From positions 1 to 10,599 of the forward strand of contig JAUWMS010000038.1 in the NCBI GenBank assembly GCA_030613045.1: a DNA stretch of 10,599 nt. Reading direction: 5' to 3'. Of the stretch, positions 1 through 6,289 are shown in pieces. This DNA comes from Candidatus Latescibacterota bacterium. Lineage in GTDB: Bacteria; Latescibacterota; 4484-107. The notes under the pieces are model-generated. The model made no database searches and was not told the DNA's origin. It saw only the letters and a program-made list of their open reading frames with translations. Position numbers and translations under genes: made by a program. Numbering within the stretch: the first letter of the stretch is position 1; the number at the start of each line of letters is the position of its first letter.

Positions 1-1
1 G

Positions 2-1303
2 AAGTCCTGCGACGGACGCCGCAGTTGGCAATCTCCAAAGTGCATCTGGAAGGGCTATACGGGCGCGCTCAACTCCGTGATCCAACTCCGAAGCGGGCGG
101 ATTCTGCTTCCCTTCGCGCGCTATGCGAATCGGACGTGGGGGAATCGCGGCGAGGGACTCGATGCCTACACCTTTATGGGGGAGCACGACTGCACGCTGG
201 TCTATTCCGACGATGCGGGAGCGTCCTGGCAAGATTCACCGGCCGCGCTCAGGGTGCCGACTCCGCATATAAGGGCATTCGGCGCGATTGAGCCGGCGGT
301 CCTCGAATTGAAGGACGGCCGGGTCTGGATGGTGATGCGCACTCAGCTCGGCCGTCTGTACGAGTCCTTTTCCGAAGACGGGATCGTCTGGTCCGGGCCT
401 CAGCCGACCTCCTTGCTGTCGTCGGACTCCCCGGTGGGCTTGGTGCGCCTGTTGGATGGGCGGATCGTTCTGTTGTGGAATAACTGTCTTCGATACCCCT
501 ACGCCGTCGGGGGCAGGCACGTGCTCCACGCGGCCCTGTCCGTAGATGACGGGCGTTCGTTTTGGGGTGTTCGTGAGGTGGTTCGCGATCCCCGCCGCGA
601 TGAACCGCCTCCGCCGAGTGGCGATCATGGGACCGCGTATCCCTTCCCCGCGCTGACGAAAAATGGGCAGGTTATTTTCACCACGGGACAGGGCAAAGGC
701 CGGATCGCCGTGGTGCGCTTCGATCCCGAATGGTTGAATGAGACGCGCCAGAAGGAAGATTTCTCGGCCGGTCTGGATGCATGGTCCACGTTTGCGACGC
801 GGGGGGTCGAACTGATTCCTCATCCCGAAGAGGAAAACTCGAACGTTCTTTGGATTCGCAAGCCCCACGAGCATTGGCCCGCCGCGGCTGTCTGGAATTT
901 TCCCCTCGGTGCGCGGGGACGTCTCCGACTGCGCTTGCTGTGCCGCTCCGGTTTTTCCGGTGTGCACATAGGGCTTACCGACCACTTCTCAACGCCCTTT
1001 GATCGGGAAGCTGTTTTCTACAATTTGTTCAACTTTGCGATAAGCGCTGACTGCGAATTGCCGAATGGGAGCAAACTGGCGGCGGATCGCTGGCATATCC
1101 TGCAATTTGACTGGGACTGCAAACAACGTGCGTGCCGCGTAAGGTTGGATGAGCAAGAGGCTCTTGTCTTGCCGCAATTGAGAGAAAGTTCCGGAGTCTG
1201 CTACCTCCGGCTGTGCGCTACGGCGGAAGAGACGGACGAAGCGGGATTTCTTATAGACTTCGTGGAATGTGAGGTGGGGAACCGAAGCGCCTCGATGAGA
1301 TAA
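2..1303 (+). CDS. Sialidase-fold (BNR/Asp-box) glycoside hydrolase-like protein, 5'-partial, with C-terminal jelly-roll-like domain
   Basis: The reading frame is open to the left edge, so the start lies outside the window. The GTG at 77 is inside the conserved fold and is not a credible start. About 433 residues are present. Asp-box motifs of the six-bladed sialidase propeller are visible: SDDAGASW (about residues 69-76), a shortened SEDGIVW (124-130) and SVDDGRSF (180-187). Segments such as EPAVLELKDGRVWMVMRT match the strand pattern of BNR-repeat exo-alpha-sialidase-like proteins. After about residue 245 the Asp boxes stop and a beta-rich region of roughly 180 residues follows, alternating hydrophobic and polar, resembling a LamG/concanavalin-type domain that could bind sugar. 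The family cleaves terminal sialic acids or related sugars, but the arginine triad and Tyr/Glu pair cannot be assigned by eye, so the substrate is open. Secretion cannot be judged because the N-terminus is missing. A terminator follows at 1465-1490. Confidence 0.85.
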   Translation, partial: KSCDGRRSWQSPKCIWKGYTGALNSVIQLRSGRILLPFARYANRTWGNRGEGLDAYTFMGEHDCTLVYSDDAGASWQDSPAALRVPTPHIRAFGAIEPAVLELKDGRVWMVMRTQLGRLYESFSEDGIVWSGPQPTSLLSSDSPVGLVRLLDGRIVLLWNNCLRYPYAVGGRHVLHAALSVDDGRSFWGVREVVRDPRRDEPPPPSGDHGTAYPFPALTKNGQVIFTTGQGKGRIAVVRFDPEWLNETRQKEDFSAGLDAWSTFATRGVELIPHPEEENSNVLWIRKPHEHWPAAAVWNFPLGARGRLRLRLLCRSGFSGVHIGLTDHFSTPFDREAVFYNLFNFAISADCELPNGSKLAADRWHILQFDWDCKQRACRVRLDEQEALVLPQLRESSGVCYLRLCATAEETDEAGFLIDFVECEVGNRSASMR

Positions 1304-1364
1304 GGTATCCGCACTTCGTAGGACAAGATTCAGAGCGAACAGCACCTCTTTGGATTGGACTTAA

Positions 1365-1548
1365 TGCTCCTTGTCAGAAATTCAGATACCCTTCAATTCC
1401 TGTGCAACGCCGAGCTAAAGCTGGCCCTTGGAAAATCATGAACTCTCTGAAGGGACTGCTCTCCAGCCTCTTTAGAGGCTTTTTGTCTTTGCCAGTGCCG
1501 AGTTTACTCCGGCTTTTCAGGACAAGCAAAGTTTTTTGACAAGGAGCA
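1365..1548 (+). promoter_or_regulatory. Inverted repeat that includes the ribosome binding site of the 1556 gene
   Basis: TGCTCCTTGTCA (1365-1376) is the exact reverse complement of TGACAAGGAGCA (1537-1548). The right copy contains the AAGGAG Shine-Dalgarno sequence (1541-1546), 9 bases before the ATG at 1556. If both arms are on one transcript, pairing would hide the ribosome binding site. The terminator at 1465-1490 sits inside the 160-base loop, and CCCTTCA (1389-1395) can pair with TGAAGGG (1448-1454) inside it. The repeat is directly seen; a regulatory role is inferred, and no known riboswitch class was recognised. Confidence 0.4.
1465..1490 (+). terminator. Intrinsic terminator downstream of the first sialidase-like gene
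   Basis: A perfect 6-base stem, AGCCTC (1465-1470) and GAGGCT (1475-1480), closes a TTTA loop and is followed by the T-rich tail TTTTGTCTTT. This is the classic rho-independent layout on the + strand. It lies 160 bases after the first gene's stop and 65 bases before the next gene. It could end the upstream transcript or act as an attenuator in the leader of the hydrolase gene at 1556. Confidence 0.75.
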
Positions 1549-1555
1549 CTCAACC

Positions 1556-2521
1556 ATGACCACAGAGTATATTGTTACAGTAACCGGTGATATTCCAGCC
1601 GACCAATTGGGAATGACGTCTGCCCACGAGCACCTGGTTTGCGACATTTCCGTCAGCTCAGGTAAGAAAGACCACCCCCTCAGCGACGTCTCCCTGATCG
1701 CCCTGGAATTGGGATATTTTCGTGAGGCTGGCGGACAATCCATTATTGAGTTAACGCCATCGGACTTAGGCCGTGATCCCGTCAAGCTGAAAGCCATCAG
1801 CGAAGACAGCGGCGTACAAATAGTAAGTGGCATCGCTTTTTATGACCAGAAAACCTGTTCTGACTGGGTACGCCAGGCCACTGTTGATCAGATCGCCGAC
1901 TACTTCGTGCGCGGGATCGAAGAAGGAACGGGCGGTATTCGAGCGGGATTGATTGGTGAGCTGGCAAGTCACAATGAATCGCAACCCAATGCTTCCAAGT
2001 ATAAGCTACAGGCGTTCGAGACCCTTGTTTTCCAGGCCGCCGCCAGAGCACAACGGCGCACGGGCGTTGCGATCTCAACCCATGCCTGTCTGGGCCGGGC
2101 CGGCCATGCTCAATTAGAGGTCCTCGAGCAAGCCGGCGCCGATATCGAAAAAGTGGTCATTGGTCACTGCGATACGCACTGGCACGAAGATCCGGAAAAA
2201 GACATGGGATACTATCTCCCTATTTTGGAACGTGGGGCAACCTGCGGGTTTGACCTGATCGGGTGGAAAGAATGGATGCCTGGCGAGATTCGGGCCGAGC
2301 GGATAGCGGCTCTGATCGAACTTGGATACGAAAGGCAATTGCTATTGGGAACCGATACCTGCCGTCTTTCTCAGCTTCATGAGAATGGGGGACGGGGATT
2401 CGACTTTCTCTGGACGTCCTTTCTACCTCGCCTTCGTGAACTGGGTGTCGTCCCTTCTCAGATACAGTCTATGTTGGTTGAAGCACCACGAACGTTGTTA
2501 GCAAGGGCAAAGAAACTGTAG
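1556..2521 (+). CDS. Phosphotriesterase-family metal-dependent hydrolase (amidohydrolase superfamily, COG1735 type)
   Basis: The protein is 321 residues long, normal for phosphotriesterase homologues. The ATG is supported by AAGGAG at 1541-1546. The metal ligands of the family can be placed: His24 and His26 in the SAHEHL motif, a bridging Glu135 in GLIGEL where classical phosphotriesterase has a carboxylated lysine, His176 in STHACLG, His204 in VIGHCD, and Asp267 in LLGTDTCR. A bridging Glu is known from the E. coli Php branch. Characterised COG1735 members hydrolyse sugar lactones, lactone phosphates, other lactones or organophosphates; in this glycan-degradation neighbourhood a sugar-lactone or related ester is the most natural guess, but that is inference. 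No signal peptide is seen, so the protein should be cytoplasmic. The stop lies only 7 bases before the attC-like site at 2529, so the gene may itself be, or have been, part of an integron cassette. Confidence 0.88.
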   Translation: MTTEYIVTVTGDIPADQLGMTSAHEHLVCDISVSSGKKDHPLSDVSLIALELGYFREAGGQSIIELTPSDLGRDPVKLKAISEDSGVQIVSGIAFYDQKTCSDWVRQATVDQIADYFVRGIEEGTGGIRAGLIGELASHNESQPNASKYKLQAFETLVFQAAARAQRRTGVAISTHACLGRAGHAQLEVLEQAGADIEKVVIGHCDTHWHEDPEKDMGYYLPILERGATCGFDLIGWKEWMPGEIRAERIAALIELGYERQLLLGTDTCRLSQLHENGGRGFDFLWTSFLPRLRELGVVPSQIQSMLVEAPRTLLARAKKL

Positions 2522-2528
2522 AACAGAC

Positions 2529-2588
2529 ACCGAACAAGTGGCTGCAGAACGACGCCATAAACCGCGCACCTCTGCCGCACCGTTAGCC
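2529..2588 (+). other. attC-like integron recombination site (60 bases), left border of the cassette
   Basis: The right end is GTTAGCC (2582-2588), matching the R' core seen in many attC sites. The left end is ACCGAAC (2529-2535), a slightly degenerate R'' box. Inside, GTG (2538-2540) pairs with CAC (2578-2580) and GCAGA (2544-2548) pairs with TCTGC (2571-2575), with G2541 left unpaired, like the extrahelical base that guides integrase binding. Total length is 60 bases, the classic '59-base element' size. R'' has G where a pyrimidine is usual, so the match is good but imperfect. Confidence 0.6.
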
Positions 2589-2640
2589 GGTGCCCAGAAC
2601 GCTGAATCGCGATATCCACTTAATACGAAAGCAAGAAGAT

Positions 2641-2645
2641 GGAGG
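2641..2645 (+). promoter_or_regulatory. Ribosome binding site that sets the cassette gene start
   Basis: GGAGG lies 12 bases before the ATG at 2658, slightly long spacing. The frame is open further upstream to a GTG at 2538, but that start would put the reading frame through the attC site, so 2658 is preferred. Confidence 0.55.
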
Positions 2646-2657
2646 ATACGGTATTCT

Positions 2658-3245
2658 ATGGATGACTTACTGCTTCGAGCTGAGAAACGCCAAGAACGAG
2701 CACTGAGCGTGATCGAAAGGCTTGGACTCTCAGAGAGATGGTCATGCTATGGGAGTCCAGTTCTTGGAGGTGCAATTAGATACGGGCTGATGGTTGCGTT
2801 AGATATTGATATGGAGATCTATTCTGACGACCCAAAGATTGAGTATGGGTTTGAGCTGATGTCGGAAGTGGCACGTTTACCAGGTGTCTGGAAAGTTCGT
2901 TTTTCGAATAAACTGGAAGGCCCAGATCAAGGTCTGTATTGGCAGATTCGCTATCGTGACGAGGAAGGGGAGGTGTGGAAAGTAGACAATTGGTTAGTGA
3001 GTCACGATCATCCTCACGCTCACTGGGGGGAGAAATTTGCGGATGCGATGCAGAGGGCGCTCACAAATGAGACGAGGCGTGCGATTCTTGAAATCAAAGA
3101 ATCTTTGCTGGGCGAAGCTGGGGTACGAGGGATCGATATATACAGGGCAGTGTTAGAAGGTGGTGTTCGGCGGCTGGATGAGTTCAAAGATTGGCTTGCG
3201 GAGCACGAACCATCTGGCATCATTCTGTGGCTGCCGTCAGCCTAA
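2658..3245 (+). CDS. Cassette-borne protein of unknown function with nucleotidyltransferase-like pattern
   Basis: The product is 195 residues, with no signal peptide and no membrane segment. I do not recognise a named family. The region around residues 32-51 has Gly32-Ser33 followed after a short helix by LDIDMEI, with Asp49 and Asp51, and a later hydrophobic strand carries Asp110 in WKVDNW. A G-S turn, then D-x-D, then a third acidic residue on a strand is the minimal active-site layout of the Pol-beta/MNT nucleotidyltransferase fold, which includes aminoglycoside and lincosamide adenylyltransferases, kinases' relatives and MNT antitoxins. A His-rich stretch HDHPHAHW (116-123) follows, then helices. 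The gene stands alone between two attC-like sites, which fits an accessory trait such as resistance or modification of a small molecule. The enzyme assignment is tentative; the fold could be wrong and no substrate can be named. Confidence 0.8.
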   Translation: MDDLLLRAEKRQERALSVIERLGLSERWSCYGSPVLGGAIRYGLMVALDIDMEIYSDDPKIEYGFELMSEVARLPGVWKVRFSNKLEGPDQGLYWQIRYRDEEGEVWKVDNWLVSHDHPHAHWGEKFADAMQRALTNETRRAILEIKESLLGEAGVRGIDIYRAVLEGGVRRLDEFKDWLAEHEPSGIILWLPSA

Positions 3246-3273
3246 TCTGATTGTGAAAGTCGTGTGGGAGGCC

Positions 3274-3405
3274 GCCCAACAAGCGCATGCGCCCAACCAC
3301 TCTAATTGCGCGCCGAATTCGATGTCGGTTTCGTTATTGTGGCGCGTCTTGCACAGAGAAGCCCGCTGCAAACCCGCGTGGCGGGTAATGCGCGAGCCGT
3401 TAGCC
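3274..3405 (+). other. attC-like integron recombination site (132 bases), right border of the cassette
   Basis: The left end GCCCAAC (3274-3280) fits the R'' consensus RYYYAAC and the right end is GTTAGCC (3399-3405), the same core as the other site. Next to them GCGCAT (3283-3288) pairs exactly with ATGCGC (3388-3393), and CCC (3292-3294) pairs with GGG (3383-3385), with G3289 a likely unpaired base. The R/L spacers are unpaired, as in real attC hairpins. The 94-base interior is long but within the known size range of attC sites (about 57-141 bases). It begins 28 bases after the cassette gene's stop. Confidence 0.65.
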
Positions 3406-3447
3406 TGAAATGCACAAGAGCATTTTTGATTTAAGGAGCTTGAAGAC

Positions 3448-4587
3448 ATGAATGTAAACATCCTCGATGACGTGGCGGTTTCGCCCAATTTGGACGAAGA
3501 CGCTCAAAATGATGTCTGCGTTTATCCGCTTCCGTGCCGGCTCAATAATGGCGACCTGCTGTGCGTTTATCGCCGTGGTAAAGAAAAACATTCCCTCGAT
3601 GGAATCCTCATCGCTCAACGGTCCACGGATGGCGGAGCCACCTGGTCTGAGCAAATCATTATCCATGATGGTACGCACAAGAAGCTTCCCGAGTCCGTGC
3701 TCACCGGCGCCCTTTGCCAGGTCGCCGATGGAACGATCCTGGCGATGTTCACGGCGGTTGATGCAAAGAAGCCGGATGTCTACATTTTCAGTGAGGAGGG
3801 AAGGAAACTCCGCCAACAGCTTTGCGTTGTCAGAAGTAAAGATGGAGGAAAAACCTGGCCCATCCTTGAGACCCATAAGCTTGTTGGAGCGCCGCGAAAC
3901 GTTTACATTGGGAGCAGGCCGTTTCTTTTGCCCAACGGGGATTTGTTTGTCCCGGTGGAAGCAACCGGGGAGCACGGCCAACAAATTATTCTCGCCACCA
4001 TTTCATCCGATGGAGGCCAGACATTCCAGCCCGTGATCACTTGCGCCGAAGATAAAGAGGGTACATTCAGTTATGGAGATCCCAGATGTACACTGCTTCC
4101 CGACGGGCGCATCGTCATGTTGATCTGGGCCTTCCTGAATGCCACGGAGGAAACGATTCCGGTTCACCGGTGTGTCTCTATGGACCGGGGCCAAAGCTGG
4201 TCTCCGCCCGTCAGTACGCACGTTCAAAGCCAGATTATGACGCCGCTGGCGTTGGATTCCAACCGGTTGATCGCCGCCAGTACCGTGCGGACAGTTCCCG
4301 CGGGGATACGACTTTGGTTTTCCTCCGATGCCGGTGAAACGTGGAACACAGATTCCCCGGTGCAAATGTGGGATGCCCGGGAGGAGAAGATGAAAGGAAT
4401 CTTGCTGACGGTGGAAGACAAGCCTTCAAAAAGTGCGTCCGAAGAAGTCTGGAATGCACTTCCAAGCTTTTCCTTCGGGACTCCCGATCTGGTGCTTTTG
4501 GAAAAGAATACGATACTACTAACCTACTACGCCATCCTTCGTGGAATCACCCATGTTCGCGCCTGTCGGTTCGAAGTAGAACTATAA
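3448..4587 (+). CDS. Sialidase-like protein with five Asp-box repeats
   Basis: The protein has 379 residues. The start ATG is preceded at 9 bases by AAGGAG (3433-3438). Five Asp boxes mark the blades of a complete six-bladed propeller: STDGGATW (59-66), SKDGGKTW (130-137), SSDGGQTF (186-193), SMDRGQSW (244-251) and SSDAGETW (292-299). Arg-containing strands before the first box (CVYRRGKEKHS, 39-49) and at YIGSRPFLLPNG resemble positions where sialidases hold substrate carboxylate, but a canonical RIP motif is not obvious, so it may be a sialidase or a relative acting on another sugar. No signal peptide or lipobox is visible at MNVNILDD, so it is probably cytoplasmic. The gene starts 42 bases after the attC-like site and is not itself followed by one. 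It is clearly diverged from the other two sialidase-like proteins in the window, so a recent duplication is unlikely. Confidence 0.9.
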   Translation: MNVNILDDVAVSPNLDEDAQNDVCVYPLPCRLNNGDLLCVYRRGKEKHSLDGILIAQRSTDGGATWSEQIIIHDGTHKKLPESVLTGALCQVADGTILAMFTAVDAKKPDVYIFSEEGRKLRQQLCVVRSKDGGKTWPILETHKLVGAPRNVYIGSRPFLLPNGDLFVPVEATGEHGQQIILATISSDGGQTFQPVITCAEDKEGTFSYGDPRCTLLPDGRIVMLIWAFLNATEETIPVHRCVSMDRGQSWSPPVSTHVQSQIMTPLALDSNRLIAASTVRTVPAGIRLWFSSDAGETWNTDSPVQMWDAREEKMKGILLTVEDKPSKSASEEVWNALPSFSFGTPDLVLLEKNTILLTYYAILRGITHVRACRFEVEL

Positions 4588-4651
4588 GAATGAAAAGCGA
4601 TTGGGAGGCGCTGGTTCGGTTGCGCGGAATTTTTTAGCGAGTTTTTGATCT

Positions 4652-4753
4652 CGTTCCCACGCTCCTGCGTGGGAATGCCGTCCTGACGCTCTGCGTCAAG
4701 CACGTAGCCACAAGACGCCGAGCGTCTAAACATGCATTCTGACGGAGACCGTC
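4652..4753. repeat. Four-hairpin palindromic intergenic repeat element
   Basis: The gene-free stretch 4588-4889 is dominated by this element. Four hairpins follow in about 100 bases: TTCCCACGC/GCGTGGGAA (4654-4662 with 4667-4675, extendable to 4652-4677), TGACGC/GCGTCA (4684-4689 with 4693-4698, loop TCT), AGACGC/GCGTCT (4713-4718 with 4722-4727, loop CGA) and GACGG/CCGTC (4741-4745 with 4749-4753, loop AGA). Elements that start with a similar 'cgttcccacgct' hairpin are dispersed in many environmental bacterial genomes. The rest of the stretch (4754-4850) shows no gene, promoter or terminator I can support. The element may act as an mRNA stabiliser or terminator after the sialidase gene. Confidence 0.7.
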
Positions 4754-4852
4754 GAAACGTGCCGACGGAATACTTCCCTATTGCTCACTGATCAGGAAAG
4801 GGTGATTATGGCACTCGAAATAGGCGCGTAACGAAGCACCTTGTAACACCTG

Positions 4853-4873
4853 AAACGTAAAACGTAAAACGTG
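4853..4873 (+). repeat. Three-copy tandem repeat AAACGTR before the sulfatase gene
   Basis: Three 7-base units AAACGTA, AAACGTA and AAACGTG run directly into the AAGGAG (4875-4880) Shine-Dalgarno sequence of the sulfatase gene. The copy number could vary by slippage and change the leader length. No regulator is known to me for this motif. Confidence 0.6.
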
Positions 4874-4889
4874 AAAGGAGCGCATCCTT

Positions 4890-6197
4890 ATGAAATGCCC
4901 GAACATCCTGTATATTCATTCCCACGATACCGGCCGGTACGTGCAACCTTACGGATATGCCATCCCCACGCCGAATATCCAGCGGCTCGCCGGACAGGGC
5001 GTCCTGTTCCGACAGGCTTTTTGCGCCGCGCCGACGTGCTCCCCGAGCCGCGCCGCCTTGCTGACCGGTCAGTGCGCCCATAGCAACGGGATGATCGGCC
5101 TGGCTCACCGCGGCTTTTCGTTGCGTGATTATAAGCAGCACATCCTGCACACGCTCCGCACCGTCGGCTATGACTCCACGTTGATCGGGGTGCAACACGT
5201 CGCCAAAGCCCCCGACATCATCGGGTACGATCAGATCGTGAAGGTTCAAAACAACCGTGTCGAACACGTTGCCCCGGCCGCGGTGGATTTTCTGAATCAC
5301 GCGCCGTCCCAACCTTTTTTCCTCTCCGTGGGATTTAGCGAAACCCACCGCGAATTCGCCGCTCCCGGTCCCACCGAAGACCCGCGCTATTGCCGACCTC
5401 CGCATCCCATACCCGATACCCCTCAGACCCGGCAGGATATGGCCGCGTTTAAAGCCAGCGCCCGGGTTTTTGATCAGGGCGTCGGCGCGGTGCTCGATGC
5501 GCTCGACACGAACGGCCTGACCGAGGATACACTGGTGATCTGCACCACCGACCATGGCATTGCCTTCCCGGGGATGAAGTGCAACCTGACCGACCACGGC
5601 ATCGGCGTGATGCTGATCATGCGCGGTCCCGGCTTTGACGAAGGGCTGGTCTGCGATGCAATGGTCTCCCACGTGGATCTGTTTCCTACGATCTGCGAAT
5701 TTCTAAACATCGAGCCTCCCGTCTGGTTGCAGGGCAACTCGATGGTGCCCCTGATCCGGGGTGAGGCGGAACAGATAAACGACGAGATCTTCGCCGAAGT
5801 TACCTACCACGCCGCATACGAGCCTCAGCGCGCCGTGCGCACCCGGCGGTGGAAGTACATCCGCCGGTTTGAGGATCATTGCGGACCGGTTTTGCCCAAC
5901 TGCGACGATAGCTTCAGCAAGGACGTGTGGATGCAGCACGGCTGGCGGGATCGGCCTGTGGCGTCGGAACAGCTCTACGACCTGATTTTCGATCCCAACG
6001 AAGCCCACAATCTGGCGGACGATTCCTCCATGGTGCCGGTGCTCGATGAGATGCGCGGCCGTCTCGACCGGTGGATGCACGCCACCGACGATCCGTTGTT
6101 GCGCGGGCCGGTTCCTGCTCCTCCCGGCGCCAGGGTCAACGATCCGGACGGCCTGTCGCCTCGGGAAGCACCGCGAGTCGGTTCTCCTCGTGCCTGA
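4890..6197 (+). CDS. S1-family sulfatase, heparan N-sulfatase (sulfamidase, SGSH)-like
   Basis: The protein has 435 residues, and its start is supported by AAGGAG at 4875-4880. The formylglycine signature is CSPSR at 50-54 (Cys50 becomes formylglycine), followed by AALLTG. Similarity to human N-sulfoglucosamine sulfohydrolase runs along the chain: the CSPSRA-LLTG and H-NGM-GL block, the FFLSVGFSETHR block (His153), TLVICTTDHGIAFPGMK (Asp221, His222, Lys230) and the AVRTRRWKYIRRF block near 320. The family removes N- or O-linked sulfate from glycosaminoglycan-type sugars. The usual N-terminal Asp-Asp metal pair reads His12-Asp13, and the usual Lys of the GK-H motif is replaced in GVQH (100-103). 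No signal peptide is present, so it would act in the cytoplasm, needing a sulfatase-maturing enzyme (for example anSME) that is not in the window. It sits between two sialidase-like genes, pointing to degradation of sulfated, sialylated or uronate-rich glycans. Confidence 0.92.
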   Translation: MKCPNILYIHSHDTGRYVQPYGYAIPTPNIQRLAGQGVLFRQAFCAAPTCSPSRAALLTGQCAHSNGMIGLAHRGFSLRDYKQHILHTLRTVGYDSTLIGVQHVAKAPDIIGYDQIVKVQNNRVEHVAPAAVDFLNHAPSQPFFLSVGFSETHREFAAPGPTEDPRYCRPPHPIPDTPQTRQDMAAFKASARVFDQGVGAVLDALDTNGLTEDTLVICTTDHGIAFPGMKCNLTDHGIGVMLIMRGPGFDEGLVCDAMVSHVDLFPTICEFLNIEPPVWLQGNSMVPLIRGEAEQINDEIFAEVTYHAAYEPQRAVRTRRWKYIRRFEDHCGPVLPNCDDSFSKDVWMQHGWRDRPVASEQLYDLIFDPNEAHNLADDSSMVPVLDEMRGRLDRWMHATDDPLLRGPVPAPPGARVNDPDGLSPREAPRVGSPRA

Positions 6198-6289
6198 CCA
6201 GGGATTTTACGACCGCTCCGAGGCCATCTAAATGGGTGGGCAAAATTTACTTCATAAAATTTCACCGAAGAGCACGCTATTAGGAATCC

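Larger units (their letters stand above)
2583..3399 (+). mobile_element. Putative integron-type gene cassette (one gene between two attC-like sites)
   Basis: Integrase cuts between G and TT of the GTTRRRY core, giving cassette borders at 2583 and 3399 and a unit of 817 bases. It carries one gene (2658-3245) with its own ribosome binding site, and its attC lies just after the stop codon, as expected for a cassette. A sampled line of its coding sequence (2821-2880) is about 47% GC, against about 68% for a line in the 9174 gene. No integrase, attI site or further attC is visible in the window, so this would be a lone or stranded cassette inserted between the hydrolase and the sialidase-like gene. 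Confidence 0.55.

Noticed and set aside
77..79. GTG at 77 as the true start of the first gene
   Set aside because: The frame is open upstream to the window edge with family-like sequence, and there is no ribosome binding site before 77.
1536..1541. TTGACA promoter -35 box before the hydrolase gene
   Set aside because: A properly spaced -10 box would fall inside the coding sequence and none is seen; the bases are part of the inverted repeat with the ribosome binding site.
1304..1555. A third attC site that would make the hydrolase gene a complete cassette
   Set aside because: No GTTRRRY core with a matching partner was found in the spacer.
2538..2657. Upstream in-frame extension of the cassette gene to a GTG at 2538
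   Set aside because: It would translate the attC-like site and has no Shine-Dalgarno sequence; 2658 has one.
4588..4889. A third attC after the 3448 sialidase-like gene
   Set aside because: The spacer holds a multi-hairpin repeat but no GTTAGCC-type core, so the gene is not bounded as a cassette on its right.
4806..5672. Long open frame on the reverse strand opposite the sulfatase
   Set aside because: It is antisense to a gene with clear catalytic motifs, has no ribosome binding site or recognisable domain, and is expected in GC-rich sequence. The same applies to long reverse frames at 236-985, 6678-7484 and 9654-10334.
6242..6262. Two AAAATTT copies 14 bases apart as an operator
   Set aside because: Short A/T-rich repeats are common and no flanking promoter boxes support a site.
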